From an uncultured bacterium (GTDB lineage: Bacteria; Bacteroidota; Bacteroidia; Chitinophagales; Chitinophagaceae): a stretch of 47,947 nucleotides of DNA. The position numbers and the translations under genes are program-made. The DNA lies in NCBI GenBank assembly GCA_903951405.1, contig CAJBBV010000154.1:1-47947 (forward strand), read 5' to 3'. The first letter of the stretch is position 1. Every line of letters starts with the position of its first letter. Below are positions 1 to 8,827 of this stretch, in pieces. Under the pieces are notes generated by a model. That model did no database searches. It saw only the letters and a program-made list of their open reading frames with translations, and was not told the DNA's origin.

Positions 1-561
1 CCTGCTGTAATTATAAGAGACGCAGTGAAAAGTGTTGAAGATTCATGGAGAACATCAGTGAGAGAGGAAGCCCTAAGTTATATATCAGTTGATCATACTC
101 CTACAAAAACTAGAAACATTCCTACAATAAGCGAATTGACTTCATTAAAGCCAACCTCCTCAAATGGAAAAACAATTTTCATAAACAATTGCGCTTCGTG
201 TCATATAGTCAATGAGATTGGAAAAGATTTTGGTCCAAAACTTTCTGCAATAGGATCAAAGCTTCCAAAAGAAGCAATCCTCGAATCAATTGTGCACCCA
301 TCTTCTGGCATTGGATTTGGTTATGAAGGTTGGACAATCTCACTAAAGGATGGATCCACCATAGCAGGTATTATCTCAGGTAAAACAGAGAACGAGATTT
401 CAATAAAGTATCCAGGAGGATCGAACAGTAAAGTAAAAATAACTGACATAAAGTCTAAAAAACAAATGGAAAAATCCATGATGACCGAAGGTCTGTATGA
501 AAATTTTTCGAATCAGGAAATGGCTGATTTACTTGAATATTTATCGGCATTAAAAAAATAA
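1..561 (+). CDS. PVC-type heme-binding CxxCH protein, C-terminal part
   Basis: The frame is open to the left edge of the window, so only the C-terminus is present; the GTG at 25 is not a convincing start. A single c-type heme site, CASCH, lies in a segment followed by a Gly-Pro-Lys-Leu stretch and a Met-rich end, as in the small cytochrome domain that closes PVC-type heme-binding proteins (often HEAT repeats plus a sorbosone-dehydrogenase-like propeller upstream). The order, cytochrome then a short beta-rich segment around GWTISLKDGS, fits that family. Such proteins are exported and probably pass electrons from sugar or alcohol oxidation to periplasmic cytochromes; the substrate cannot be inferred here. 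The gene converges on the next one with a 5 bp gap. Confidence 0.8.
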   Translation, partial: PAVIIRDAVKSVEDSWRTSVREEALSYISVDHTPTKTRNIPTISELTSLKPTSSNGKTIFINNCASCHIVNEIGKDFGPKLSAIGSKLPKEAILESIVHPSSGIGFGYEGWTISLKDGSTIAGIISGKTENEISIKYPGGSNSKVKITDIKSKKQMEKSMMTEGLYENFSNQEMADLLEYLSALKK

Positions 562-566
562 AATAA

Positions 567-1235
567 CTACAGAGCCCTATTCAAAAAGTCAATCAAGGGC
601 TTTGTGGTTTTATAATCCTTAAGGATCTTGGTTAGTCCAGACTGAGATTGAAGTTCACTATCTGTATACCCATTGAAGGTGTAATAGCCCTTCATTTTTA
701 AATATTCATTAGCAGGGTTTGATTCTTCATAGCCCTTTGGAATTCGTTTTAACATTTCAGGTGACTGAACACCTGCAGGAAAAATTTTATTGAACTCCTT
801 CGAGCCAACTATAGATTTCCATTCATCAAAGCCATAATCAATCTCTTGTCTAAACTTATATAAATCAGGTGGCAAAGGCATATATACTCCTCCACCTGCA
901 AATGAATTATTTCCGGGTTCTACTTGTAAATAATAAGCTGCCATGGGTGATTTTTTTCCGCCTGCACTAATGAGTGCAAAAAAATTAGTTTTATAGGGAG
1001 TTTTATTTTTTGAAAACCGAATGTCTCTATTAATTCTTGATATACATTTTTTGGGATCCAATGAAACTTCAGCTACAGTAGAATCAAATTTTTCTATCCC
1101 TTTGATGACTTCATGAGTAAAGTCAATAAAATTTTGCTTAGCCAAATCGTAAGATGGTCGATTCAAATCAAACCATTGCTTGTTGTTATTTTCTTTGAGT
1201 TTCTTTAGAAAGCTAAATGTTGAACGATCTAACAT
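567..1235 (-). CDS. DUF2461 family protein
   Basis: This 222-residue protein matches the DUF2461 (TIGR02453) family along its whole length. Visible marks are the N-terminal TFSFLKKLKENNNKQWFD segment, the central RINRDIRFSKNKTPYKTNF block and the downstream GGGVYMP motif, all typical of the family. It has no signal peptide or membrane segment, so it should be cytosolic. No biochemical function is established for DUF2461 and the neighbours do not suggest one. It starts at an ATG with no upstream alternative, and follows the GNAT gene on the same strand after a 32 bp gap, so the two may be co-transcribed. Confidence 0.85.
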   Translation of the reverse strand: MLDRSTFSFLKKLKENNNKQWFDLNRPSYDLAKQNFIDFTHEVIKGIEKFDSTVAEVSLDPKKCISRINRDIRFSKNKTPYKTNFFALISAGGKKSPMAAYYLQVEPGNNSFAGGGVYMPLPPDLYKFRQEIDYGFDEWKSIVGSKEFNKIFPAGVQSPEMLKRIPKGYEESNPANEYLKMKGYYTFNGYTDSELQSQSGLTKILKDYKTTKPLIDFLNRAL

Positions 1236-1267
1236 ATACTTATTTAATTATTTACAAATGAATGGGG

Positions 1268-1819
1268 TCATCTCCAATCCCATAAAACAATATCCCAGCC
1301 AAAACCTCCATATTCTAACTCATTAATAACCTGAAAGCCAGTATTCTGATGTGCTTTTAATGATCGCACATTGGCTTTAGCCACATCAGTAACAAGATAG
1401 TTATATCGGGTATTTAAACAACCCCTAAAATAGCCATATAGTTCTTGTACTAATCCTTGACCACGATAATTTTTTGCTACACACAATTGACCAACTACAA
1501 CATAATTAACCTCACTCAATGATTGTTGGTTATACTCACAGTTATCAATTGCATTAAATAAGCCTTCGAGAAGATCATGACGGAACCTCATTTTTTTAGT
1601 GGAAACCAGCGCATAGCCAACAACATCATCACCAACTTTTGCAATAATAGAAGGCTCATCTCTATGCATTTCTTCCAAAAAGTCCATTGTATAAGAAGCT
1701 GTTAAAAAACCTTCGCGTATTGACTCCTCAGTTGAAATATTTCGGCTTAAATTCAATTCTTGCAACCTTTTTATTCCCTGTAACTCCAAAATATCTGAAA
1801 CTCTTTTTACCTCCACCAT
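1268..1819 (-). CDS. GNAT family N-acetyltransferase
   Basis: A 183-residue protein with the GNAT fold. The acetyl-CoA pyrophosphate-binding motif A is seen as QLCVAKNYRGQGLVQ in the middle, preceded by the usual beta strand carrying a Val-Gly-Tyr segment, and the C-terminal part has the typical motif B segment with Asn-Val-Arg-Ser and an aromatic tail. These enzymes transfer an acetyl group from acetyl-CoA to an amine of a small molecule, peptide or protein; the acceptor cannot be inferred. It is the first gene of a short minus-strand pair with the DUF2461 gene. It is cytosolic, with no signal peptide. Confidence 0.82.
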   Translation of the reverse strand: MVEVKRVSDILELQGIKRLQELNLSRNISTEESIREGFLTASYTMDFLEEMHRDEPSIIAKVGDDVVGYALVSTKKMRFRHDLLEGLFNAIDNCEYNQQSLSEVNYVVVGQLCVAKNYRGQGLVQELYGYFRGCLNTRYNYLVTDVAKANVRSLKAHQNTGFQVINELEYGGFGWDIVLWDWR

Positions 1820-1974
1820 AAATGGAATTATTTTTTGTTATTAATTTATATTGTCAAGCTATTATAAATATTTAGATAAATATTCAATTACTTTTATAAT
1901 CTGGATTTAACTCATGTTCAAATGTACCAATAGTATATAATTCCATCTAGAATCCATCGATTTAAAATACATAT

Positions 1975-3306
1975 ATGCTAATTTCATTTACGAATAAACA
2001 ACAAAATCAAAATAATGTTTTTAAGGTATTTATCCTACTTATATTAATACTAAGCATTGAAAAGGTAGTTGGATTAGCGCTTAACCCGAACGACAGTATA
2101 AAAATATCTGTTCCCATTGGAGGCAACTCCTGGTGTTTCAATGGAGGACTAATCAATGAGCAAGGATTTTCGAATTGGGATTCAGAAAAAATAATTTGCA
2201 AAACCTATGTTTACTTTCAACAACCTGGCTTATTAAAAGTTTCACTCCACTTGACAATAAAAGAGTCAGAAAAGATAAAAATTACTGTTGCAGGAAAAAG
2301 TAAAATAATCACCCTTATCCCATCAGCGACAAATCAATATTATGCTGGTGAATGGAAAGTACAAAAGAAAGGATATACACCTATAGAATACCAAGGAGTT
2401 TCAAAAAAAGACAGCTCATACGGAACATTATCTAGTCTTACAATTAGTGGATCTGCAGTAGACACAAATTGTCTATATGTTAAGGATAATAATGATAATT
2501 ACTTTTACTGGGGAAGAAGAGGCCCCTCAGTTCACCTCAACTATCTCCTTCCTGAAAATGAAAACATAGAATGGTTTTATAATGAAATATCAGTCCCAGA
2601 AGGAAATGATGTCATCGGATCATACTATATGGCAAATGGATTTGGGGAAGGGTACTTTGGAATACAAGTAAATGATAACAAAGAGCGAAGAATACTTTTT
2701 TCAGTGTGGAGCCCTTTTCAAACAGACGATCCAAAAAGCATTCCAGATGAGGACAAAATAAAATTATTAAGAAAAGGAGATAAAGTACATACTGGTGAAT
2801 TCGGAAATGAAGGCTCAGGCGGACAAAGCTATTTGATATACCCCTGGAAGTCTGAAACCACATATAAATTCCTAACGCACATTGAACCTGTAGGGAATAA
2901 TTCAACAGATTACACAGCCTATTTCTATAGCCCAGAAGAAATGAAATGGATACTTATTGCAAGCTTCAATCGGCCAAAAACGAATACATACTACAAGCGA
3001 GCAAATTCATTTCTAGAAAATTTTGATACTGAGTCTGGATATATAACCCGAAGGGGCCTTTACAAAAATCAATGGGCATGTAATAAAGAGGGAAAATGGA
3101 TAGAAATAAATCAGATTAAATTCACGGCAGATCAAACAGCTAGAAAAAAATTCAGAGTTGATTACCAAGGTGGTATAGAAAATGGAAATTTTTACTTGAA
3201 AAACTGTGGGTTTTTTAACGACAGCACAACAATGAATAGCTTTTTCACAAGACCATTAACTAACAAACAACCCATTATTGATTTCAAGTCACTCCCTTCT
3301 AATTAA
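1975..3306 (+). CDS. Secreted DUF3472 / DUF5077 protein
   Basis: A 443-residue exported protein. Residues 15-36 are a hydrophobic signal segment after a polar N-terminus. Residues of about 40-180 resemble DUF5077, a carbohydrate-binding-like beta domain, and about 190-430 resemble DUF3472, with the recognisable GSYYMANGFGEGYFGIQVN segment, the FSVWSPF strand and a GGQSYLIYPWK motif. Proteins of this kind are common in the secreted carbohydrate-degrading sets of Bacteroidota and are thought to bind or process glycans, but no activity is proven. The gene stands alone, with about 155 bp of AT-rich DNA upstream, and converges on the YdiJ-like gene. Confidence 0.8.
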   Translation: MLISFTNKQQNQNNVFKVFILLILILSIEKVVGLALNPNDSIKISVPIGGNSWCFNGGLINEQGFSNWDSEKIICKTYVYFQQPGLLKVSLHLTIKESEKIKITVAGKSKIITLIPSATNQYYAGEWKVQKKGYTPIEYQGVSKKDSSYGTLSSLTISGSAVDTNCLYVKDNNDNYFYWGRRGPSVHLNYLLPENENIEWFYNEISVPEGNDVIGSYYMANGFGEGYFGIQVNDNKERRILFSVWSPFQTDDPKSIPDEDKIKLLRKGDKVHTGEFGNEGSGGQSYLIYPWKSETTYKFLTHIEPVGNNSTDYTAYFYSPEEMKWILIASFNRPKTNTYYKRANSFLENFDTESGYITRRGLYKNQWACNKEGKWIEINQIKFTADQTARKKFRVDYQGGIENGNFYLKNCGFFNDSTTMNSFFTRPLTNKQPIIDFKSLPSN

Positions 3307-3353
3307 TAGTGCAAAAAAATAAAAAAGTATTATAGAGAGATACCCATAAAACA

Positions 3354-6272
3354 CTAGGCTAGTGCATCATACATAATCTCAACAGGATGATATGCTTTTT
3401 TAGCTGTACCATCTTTAATTTGATGCCTACAACTTGTTCCAGGTGCAGCAACAAGTGTAGTATCAGGCTGCTTTCTTACTGCTGGGAAAAGCACAAGCTC
3501 CCCTATTTGCATAGAAACATCGTAATGCTCTTTTTCATATCCAAATGAACCAGCCATTCCACAACAACCTGATGGTATTGCATCTACAGAATAATTTTCT
3601 GGAAACGATAATATTTTCAGAGTAGCGGCCAACGAACCAACTGCCTTTTGCTGGCAATGTCCATGTAACTGAATTTTCTTTTCAGCCGTGGTAAAGTGTT
3701 CTTTGGTAAGTACTCCTCTTTCAATTTCTTGGGCAATAAATTCATCAATAAAAAAGGTGTTCCTAGCGAGGTTGTTCGCTAATTGAATGTTTTCGTCCAG
3801 AGCAAGGTCAGGATATTCATCACGGAAAGTTAAAATTGCAGATGGCTCTATACCAATAAGAGGAGAATCATCAGTAATGATCGGAGCTAATAATTCAATA
3901 TTTTTATTAGCAATAATTTTAGCCTTTCGAACCAATCCCTTTGAAAGCCATGTTCGCCCACTTTCAATATGCTTGGGAACTATCACCTCATAGCCTAACT
4001 GTTCCAGCAGCTTTACAGCAGTAATCCCAATATGAGCATCATTGTAATTTGTGAATTCATCAGCAAATAAATATACTTTTCTTCCTAACGAACTATTCTT
4101 TTTTTCAGATTGATGACTCTTGAACCACGATATAAAGGTTTGAGGAGAGAGTGTTGGCATAGAACGCTTTAATGCAAAGCCTGCGATACGCTTAATCAAT
4201 CCCCCTGTTAGGACATTTTTCATGAAGAAATTATACAGGCTTGGAGCAATAGACCCCAATTTCGCACCAGCAGAAAAATTTGCAATTAACTTTGCCCTAA
4301 ATGGAACTCCATTCGCATCATAGTAATGCTGTAAAAACTCAGCTTTTAATTTTGCCATATCCACGTTAGAAGGACATTCACTTTTGCAAGCCTTACAACT
4401 AAGGCATAAACTCATCACATCATAAATTTCTTTATGATCATAGCGATTCAATTTATCTGAATGAGTTAAAAATTCACGCAATATATTAGCACGAGCACGG
4501 GTAGTATCCTTCTCATCACGGGTCGCCATAAAAGAAGGACACATTGTGCCACCAGATAAATGTGTCTTTCTACAATCGCCAGATCCATTGCACTGCTCCG
4601 CATGTTGAAGAATATCTTGTTTATGAAAACGGAAAATCGTATTGAATTCAGGAGTAAACTGGCCTGGCTCATACCGCAACATCGTATCCATTGGTGGTGT
4701 ATCCACAATTTTGTTTGGATTGAAAATATGCTTTGGATCCCAGGCGTTTTTCACCTGCCTTAAAAGTTCATAATTTTTTTCACCTACCATTTGCTTTATA
4801 AACTCCCCCCTCAATCTTCCATCTCCATGCTCCCCACTCAACGAACCATTGTATTTTTTAACCAACGTAGCAACTTCCTCAGCTATCGTTCTAAATAATT
4901 TATTTCCTTCTTCTGTTTTCAAATTGATGATGGGACGAAGATGCAACTCGCCCGATCCAGCATGTGCATAGTGCACTGCATACAACCCATGCTTCGTCAG
5001 TATTTCATTAAAATCACGAATATAATTAGGAAGATCTTCAACATCTACTGCGGTATCTTCAATAACAGGAACAGCTTTTTCATCTCCAGGTAAATTACTA
5101 AGCAACCCCAATCCAGCCTTACGTAATGTCCAAATCTTTTTAGTATCTGCACCAAACAATACAGGAAAATGATACCCAAGATTTGCTTCACGCATATCTG
5201 CTTCAACCTGATTGGTAATAGCAAGAATTTCCTCTTTAGTCTCTCGAATAAATTCGATTACTAATATGGCACCGGGGTCTCCTTGCACAAAGAATCTATT
5301 TTTACTTTGTTCTATATTTCCTTTGGTACACTCTAATACATAATGATCAATCAACTCACTTGCACTAGGCTTGTATTTCAAGCCTATCAAATTTGCATGC
5401 AATGACTCATCGATACTGTTAAAATGAACACATAATAATCCTGTTTCCTTAGGAGGTAGTTTAACAACATTCAATTTTATTTCAGTGATGAAAGCAAGTG
5501 TACCTTCTGACCCAGCTAGAAGTGAACAAAAATTAAAATCCTCTCCACCTGCGTTAAACGGTGCAGTTTCTACCAACATGTCAACTGCATATCCCGTATT
5601 TCTTCGCTCAACAGATTTTTTAGGAAACTCTTTGCGAATCTCAACCTGATTATCATAATTACTTAACAGACTACGTGTTGTTTTATAAATACTACCCTCC
5701 AATGTCTCTAACTCACATTTTTCATGAAACCCATCAATATCCAGAGAATGAAAAACTACCTCAGAGCCATCACTTAAAAAAGCAGTTACTTCTAATAAAT
5801 GCTCGCGTGTACTTCTATATACAACTGAATTTGAACCACATGAATTATTTCCAACCATGCCACCAATCATAGCACGATTAGCCGTTGAGGTTTCAGGTCC
5901 AAAAAATAATCCATAGGGCTTCAGAAATAAATTCAATTCATCACGAATAACACCAGGCTGCACTCGGACCCATCCCTCTGATTCATTTAATTCCAAGATC
6001 TGATTAAAGTGCTTAGATACATCCACTATAATACCATTGCCAACAACCTGGCCAGCTAAAGATGTACCAGCAGTTCGAGGAATTAAAGAAGTTTTTTCTG
6101 CCGCTGCAAAATGAATTAGAGTTGAAATATCCTGCTTGGACTTTGGAATAGCTACCGCCAATGGCATTTCACGATAGGCTGACGCATCGGTTGCATAAAG
6201 TGTTCGGATTGTTTTATCCGTAAATAAATCCCCCTCCAACTGCAAAGCCAAACGTTCCAACTTTTCCTTCAT
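3354..6272 (-). CDS. FAD-binding oxidoreductase with Fe-S and CCG domains, YdiJ-like
   Basis: A 972-residue fusion. The N-terminus is an FAD-binding type 4 (PCMH/VAO) domain with PRTAGTSLAGQVVGNG, followed by the FAD-linked oxidase C-terminal domain with HYAHAGSGELHLRP and SGEHGDGR. A ferredoxin-like region comes next: CNGSGDCR, then CLSCKACKSECP, a 4Fe-4S site. The C-terminus has GHCQQKA and SGCCGMAGSFGYE motifs of the CCG (GlpC/HdrB-type) domain. This order matches E. coli YdiJ (1018 residues), a 2-hydroxyglutarate or D-lactate type dehydrogenase that passes electrons to the membrane quinone pool. The exact 2-hydroxy acid is not shown by sequence. It is monocistronic and ends in TAG, showing that TAG is a normal stop here. 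Confidence 0.88.
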   Translation of the reverse strand: MKEKLERLALQLEGDLFTDKTIRTLYATDASAYREMPLAVAIPKSKQDISTLIHFAAAEKTSLIPRTAGTSLAGQVVGNGIIVDVSKHFNQILELNESEGWVRVQPGVIRDELNLFLKPYGLFFGPETSTANRAMIGGMVGNNSCGSNSVVYRSTREHLLEVTAFLSDGSEVVFHSLDIDGFHEKCELETLEGSIYKTTRSLLSNYDNQVEIRKEFPKKSVERRNTGYAVDMLVETAPFNAGGEDFNFCSLLAGSEGTLAFITEIKLNVVKLPPKETGLLCVHFNSIDESLHANLIGLKYKPSASELIDHYVLECTKGNIEQSKNRFFVQGDPGAILVIEFIRETKEEILAITNQVEADMREANLGYHFPVLFGADTKKIWTLRKAGLGLLSNLPGDEKAVPVIEDTAVDVEDLPNYIRDFNEILTKHGLYAVHYAHAGSGELHLRPIINLKTEEGNKLFRTIAEEVATLVKKYNGSLSGEHGDGRLRGEFIKQMVGEKNYELLRQVKNAWDPKHIFNPNKIVDTPPMDTMLRYEPGQFTPEFNTIFRFHKQDILQHAEQCNGSGDCRKTHLSGGTMCPSFMATRDEKDTTRARANILREFLTHSDKLNRYDHKEIYDVMSLCLSCKACKSECPSNVDMAKLKAEFLQHYYDANGVPFRAKLIANFSAGAKLGSIAPSLYNFFMKNVLTGGLIKRIAGFALKRSMPTLSPQTFISWFKSHQSEKKNSSLGRKVYLFADEFTNYNDAHIGITAVKLLEQLGYEVIVPKHIESGRTWLSKGLVRKAKIIANKNIELLAPIITDDSPLIGIEPSAILTFRDEYPDLALDENIQLANNLARNTFFIDEFIAQEIERGVLTKEHFTTAEKKIQLHGHCQQKAVGSLAATLKILSFPENYSVDAIPSGCCGMAGSFGYEKEHYDVSMQIGELVLFPAVRKQPDTTLVAAPGTSCRHQIKDGTAKKAYHPVEIMYDALA

Positions 6273-6406
6273 GTAATCTTAAATATAAAAGGCAAAATTA
6301 CCAATAAAAACATGGAAACATGACTAGCTTAGACTTGATTGATAGATCTGATAATCAGTGTGTTTGATCAGAAAGACAGAAAAATTGAAATATTATGTAA
6401 AGTTTA

Positions 6407-6438
6407 TTTGTCATTTTGTTATGTAAACCATACTTTTG
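6407..6438 (+). promoter_or_regulatory. Bacteroidota-type promoter
   Basis: A TTTG (6407-6410) is followed after exactly 20 bp by TACTTTTG (6431-6438), a full match to the -33 TTTG / -7 TAnnTTTG promoter of Bacteroidota. Transcription should begin near 6444, leaving about a 12-base leader before the ATG at 6456. It would drive the membrane protein / XRE regulator pair. Confidence 0.6.
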
Positions 6439-6455
6439 TTTAAAATACTAAGACA

Positions 6456-6935
6456 ATGTCACAAAAAATGTTGCTTCCAAACGGGTTCAAAAAGGTGGGA
6501 TGGGTTTTTTTGGTCCCTTCAGCTGTGTTAGGATTTATCCGGATGATCAGTGATTTAGAACAACGATTATCACTTAAGACGAAAGTATTTGCCTTATATA
6601 ATGGTGCATTTTTGAGTTCTGAAAAGCAGTTTGGAGTAATTCATACAGACATTACCAATACAGTAGTAGGCACGGTATTCATCCTTGGCGCATTAATGAT
6701 TGGATTCTCTAAGGAAAAGAAAGAAGATGAGTTCATTGCAAAACTCAGACTATCATCTCTTCTCTGGGCAGTATGGGTAAATTATATCCTTCTGCTCTTT
6801 GCATTCATTTTCATTTATGGTACTGGTTTTTTGAGTGTAATGATTTACAATATGTTTACGGTTATGATCATCTTCATAGGACGATTCAATTTTATTTTGT
6901 TCAAATACAAAATGTCTACTCCTAATGAAAAATAA
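6456..6935 (+). CDS. Four-helix integral membrane protein, partner of XRE regulator
   Basis: A 159-residue protein with four predicted membrane helices at roughly residues 13-32, 66-85, 101-121 and 125-149, and a short extracytoplasmic or cytoplasmic loop of charged residues between helices 1 and 2. I do not recognise a named domain. Its last 11 bases overlap the start of a small XRE-type DNA-binding protein, an arrangement found repeatedly in bacteria where a small membrane protein is paired with a Cro/CI-like regulator of the YozG type. This suggests that the membrane protein senses something or controls the regulator's activity, but that is inference. A strong promoter lies just upstream. 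Confidence 0.75.
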   Translation: MSQKMLLPNGFKKVGWVFLVPSAVLGFIRMISDLEQRLSLKTKVFALYNGAFLSSEKQFGVIHTDITNTVVGTVFILGALMIGFSKEKKEDEFIAKLRLSSLLWAVWVNYILLLFAFIFIYGTGFLSVMIYNMFTVMIIFIGRFNFILFKYKMSTPNEK

Positions 6936-7125
6936 CCTGAAAGTAGAACGTGCCATTCACAACTTGACGCAAGAAGAATTGGCTCAAAAGGTTTCAGTTA
7001 GTAGACAAACTATTCATGCGATTGAAACAAATAAGTATGTGCCATCCACAATTCTGTCATTAAAAATTGCACAAATTTTTAGTAAGCCTATGGAGCAAAT
7101 ATTCACATTAGAAGAAACAGATTAA
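6925..7125 (+). CDS. XRE-family helix-turn-helix regulator
   Basis: A 66-residue Cro/CI-type DNA-binding protein with nothing beyond the HTH fold. The helix-turn-helix is clear: LTQEELAQKVSVSRQTIHAIE, then NKYVPSTILSLKIAQIFSKPMEQIF, as in the YozG/ImmR-like small regulators. It starts inside the end of the membrane protein gene, so translation is probably coupled. Its stop codon shares the four bases TTAA (7122-7125) with the stop of the opposite gene. It probably regulates its own operon; other targets are unknown. Confidence 0.9.
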   Translation: MKNNLKVERAIHNLTQEELAQKVSVSRQTIHAIETNKYVPSTILSLKIAQIFSKPMEQIFTLEETD

Positions 7126-7790
7126 ACTGAGTATCCTTTTTTAGATAAAACCAAAATATCATCTACTTCCAGGATGTTTTTATCATATCCCTTGATAGTT
7201 GCCTGCAGCATAGCTACTCCTAGTTCTTCTAATGTGCTTGTATAGCGAGACAAAAATCGTTTGAAAAAAGGATACATCCACCCTATATAAGCATAATATG
7301 GATGGGTATGCTTCAAGCCTTTTATAGGATGCAGATAACCAGGCCTAAAACAATAAACTGATTTGAACGGCATCCGAATTAAATCATTCTCCGTTTTCCC
7401 TTTAACCCTCGCCCACATACTTCGACCCTTTTCACTACTGTCGGTAGCCACACCAGAAATATAAGAGAATGATGCATTTTGATTTTCCCTTAAAAACGTT
7501 TGAGCAAAATGCATTGCTAATGTATATGTCAATTTAAAATATACTTCTTCCTTCATTCCAACAGATGAAACGCCTAAACAAAATAAGCAAGCATCATATC
7601 CTCTCAACTGACTAGCAATTGGGTCTAGGTTAAAGAAGTCTGCATGAATAATTTCTGTCAATTTTGGATGCGTAAGCCCTGTTGATGAACGATTAATAAT
7701 AAGCACCCCTTTTACTTCAGGATTATTTAATGCAACATGAAGAACACCTTCGCCTACCATCCCTGTTGCCCCTGTAATAATTATTTTCAC
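7122..7790 (-). CDS. NAD(P)-binding SDR-like / NmrA-type protein
   Basis: A 222-residue Rossmann-fold protein of the atypical short-chain dehydrogenase type. The dinucleotide-binding motif GATGMVGEG is at residues 7-15, and a later segment, YISGVATDSSEKGRSMWARVKGKTE, holds a Ser and a Lys of the extended family. The usual Tyr-x-x-x-Lys is not plain, so it may act as a NAD(P)-dependent sensor or an epimerase rather than a standard reductase. It probably acts in the cytosol. It starts 23 bp after the glycosyltransferase gene ends upstream, same strand, so the two may form an operon. Confidence 0.75.
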   Translation of the reverse strand: MKIIITGATGMVGEGVLHVALNNPEVKGVLIINRSSTGLTHPKLTEIIHADFFNLDPIASQLRGYDACLFCLGVSSVGMKEEVYFKLTYTLAMHFAQTFLRENQNASFSYISGVATDSSEKGRSMWARVKGKTENDLIRMPFKSVYCFRPGYLHPIKGLKHTHPYYAYIGWMYPFFKRFLSRYTSTLEELGVAMLQATIKGYDKNILEVDDILVLSKKGYSV

Positions 7791-7813
7791 CTTAATTAAT
7801 TTTATTTTTGAGA

Positions 7814-8683
7814 TTAGCGTAATTCATAATTCCTAAACGTGAACAACCGCTTTCCGGTCAACTTTTCTATGGCATATAGAAACCATTTCTTGAGTGTAAA
7901 TCGTTTTTTTGTCACATCAATATCGAGCTCCCAATTTTTTTCACTAATCCGTTTCAACATAACTTGAGGATGAGTTCCTTTAAATCGCTCTAATGAATCA
8001 AACTCATCATAATTAAAGATACCCTCGGTATTTTCAAGTCTTTCCTTCATTGCCTTCCCCATCCAATTGGTACTAAGGTTTCTTAGCTTATGATCCATTA
8101 ACGCTGGACTCTTAACCCACCCATAATGGTAGATACTTGCATTAATTAGTTTGCAAGGCAAACGCTTACCGTCCATTCGAAATCCCTGAGCATCACGGAA
8201 AGAATAAATTCGAGGGTCATTCCGTATTATTCTGATTTCCTTATTATACCATCGCCTACTATCACCATAATAATCATATGTTCCATAGAAATGAACATAA
8301 TTAAACACGAGACCCATGATGCGCTTATCATTTAATTGTTCATTGCATGCACTTATAATTGATTGATGATACTTCTCATGAACAACTTCATCACATTGAA
8401 TATAAAATGCCCAATCAGCGTCAGCTGAAATATGACGCATTGCCTTATCAGTTTCAATTGCCATAACCCTTCCTCCAGGTAGCTGACTTAAGTCCCACTC
8501 AGACTGAACAATTTTAATTTTAGGAGAACCGATACTGCGAATTAACTCCTCCGTGTCATCATCACTTTTACCAACAGATACAATCATCTCATCTACAACC
8601 GGCAAAATTGATTTTATGGCCTCAAGGGCGGGATAATCATTAATAATTGCATTTCTTATTATCGTAAATCCAGATATTTTCAT
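7814..8683 (-). CDS. Family 2-like glycosyltransferase
   Basis: A 289-residue protein with a GT-A fold. The N-terminus ISGFTIIRNAI and the segment VDEMIVSVGKSDDDTEELI match the nucleotide-binding half of family 2-type transferases, and IQCDEVVHEKYH gives an acidic Asp-Glu pair in the place of the metal-binding DxD motif. There are no membrane helices. Proteins of this subgroup are usually encoded with lipopolysaccharide or exopolysaccharide genes; here no such cluster is seen. Donor and acceptor sugars are unknown. It is the first gene of a pair with the SDR-like gene. Confidence 0.75.
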   Translation of the reverse strand: MKISGFTIIRNAIINDYPALEAIKSILPVVDEMIVSVGKSDDDTEELIRSIGSPKIKIVQSEWDLSQLPGGRVMAIETDKAMRHISADADWAFYIQCDEVVHEKYHQSIISACNEQLNDKRIMGLVFNYVHFYGTYDYYGDSRRWYNKEIRIIRNDPRIYSFRDAQGFRMDGKRLPCKLINASIYHYGWVKSPALMDHKLRNLSTNWMGKAMKERLENTEGIFNYDEFDSLERFKGTHPQVMLKRISEKNWELDIDVTKKRFTLKKWFLYAIEKLTGKRLFTFRNYELR

Positions 8684-8827
8684 TTGAAAAGAAGAAAGAA
8701 AAAATTAGAAAGTAAGTTGCTTTTTAAAATACACGTAATCAACAATCAAAAGTATAATAAGATCTTGTGATTTCATACACAGTTCATCTTATCTTTAAGA
8801 TTATACGTATAAATACAGCTGAAGGAA

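Noticed and set aside
3352-3364. CACTAGGCTAGTG inverted repeat as a terminator
   Set aside because: The arms leave only one base in the centre, and the stem would overlap the last codons of the YdiJ-like gene with no T-tract.
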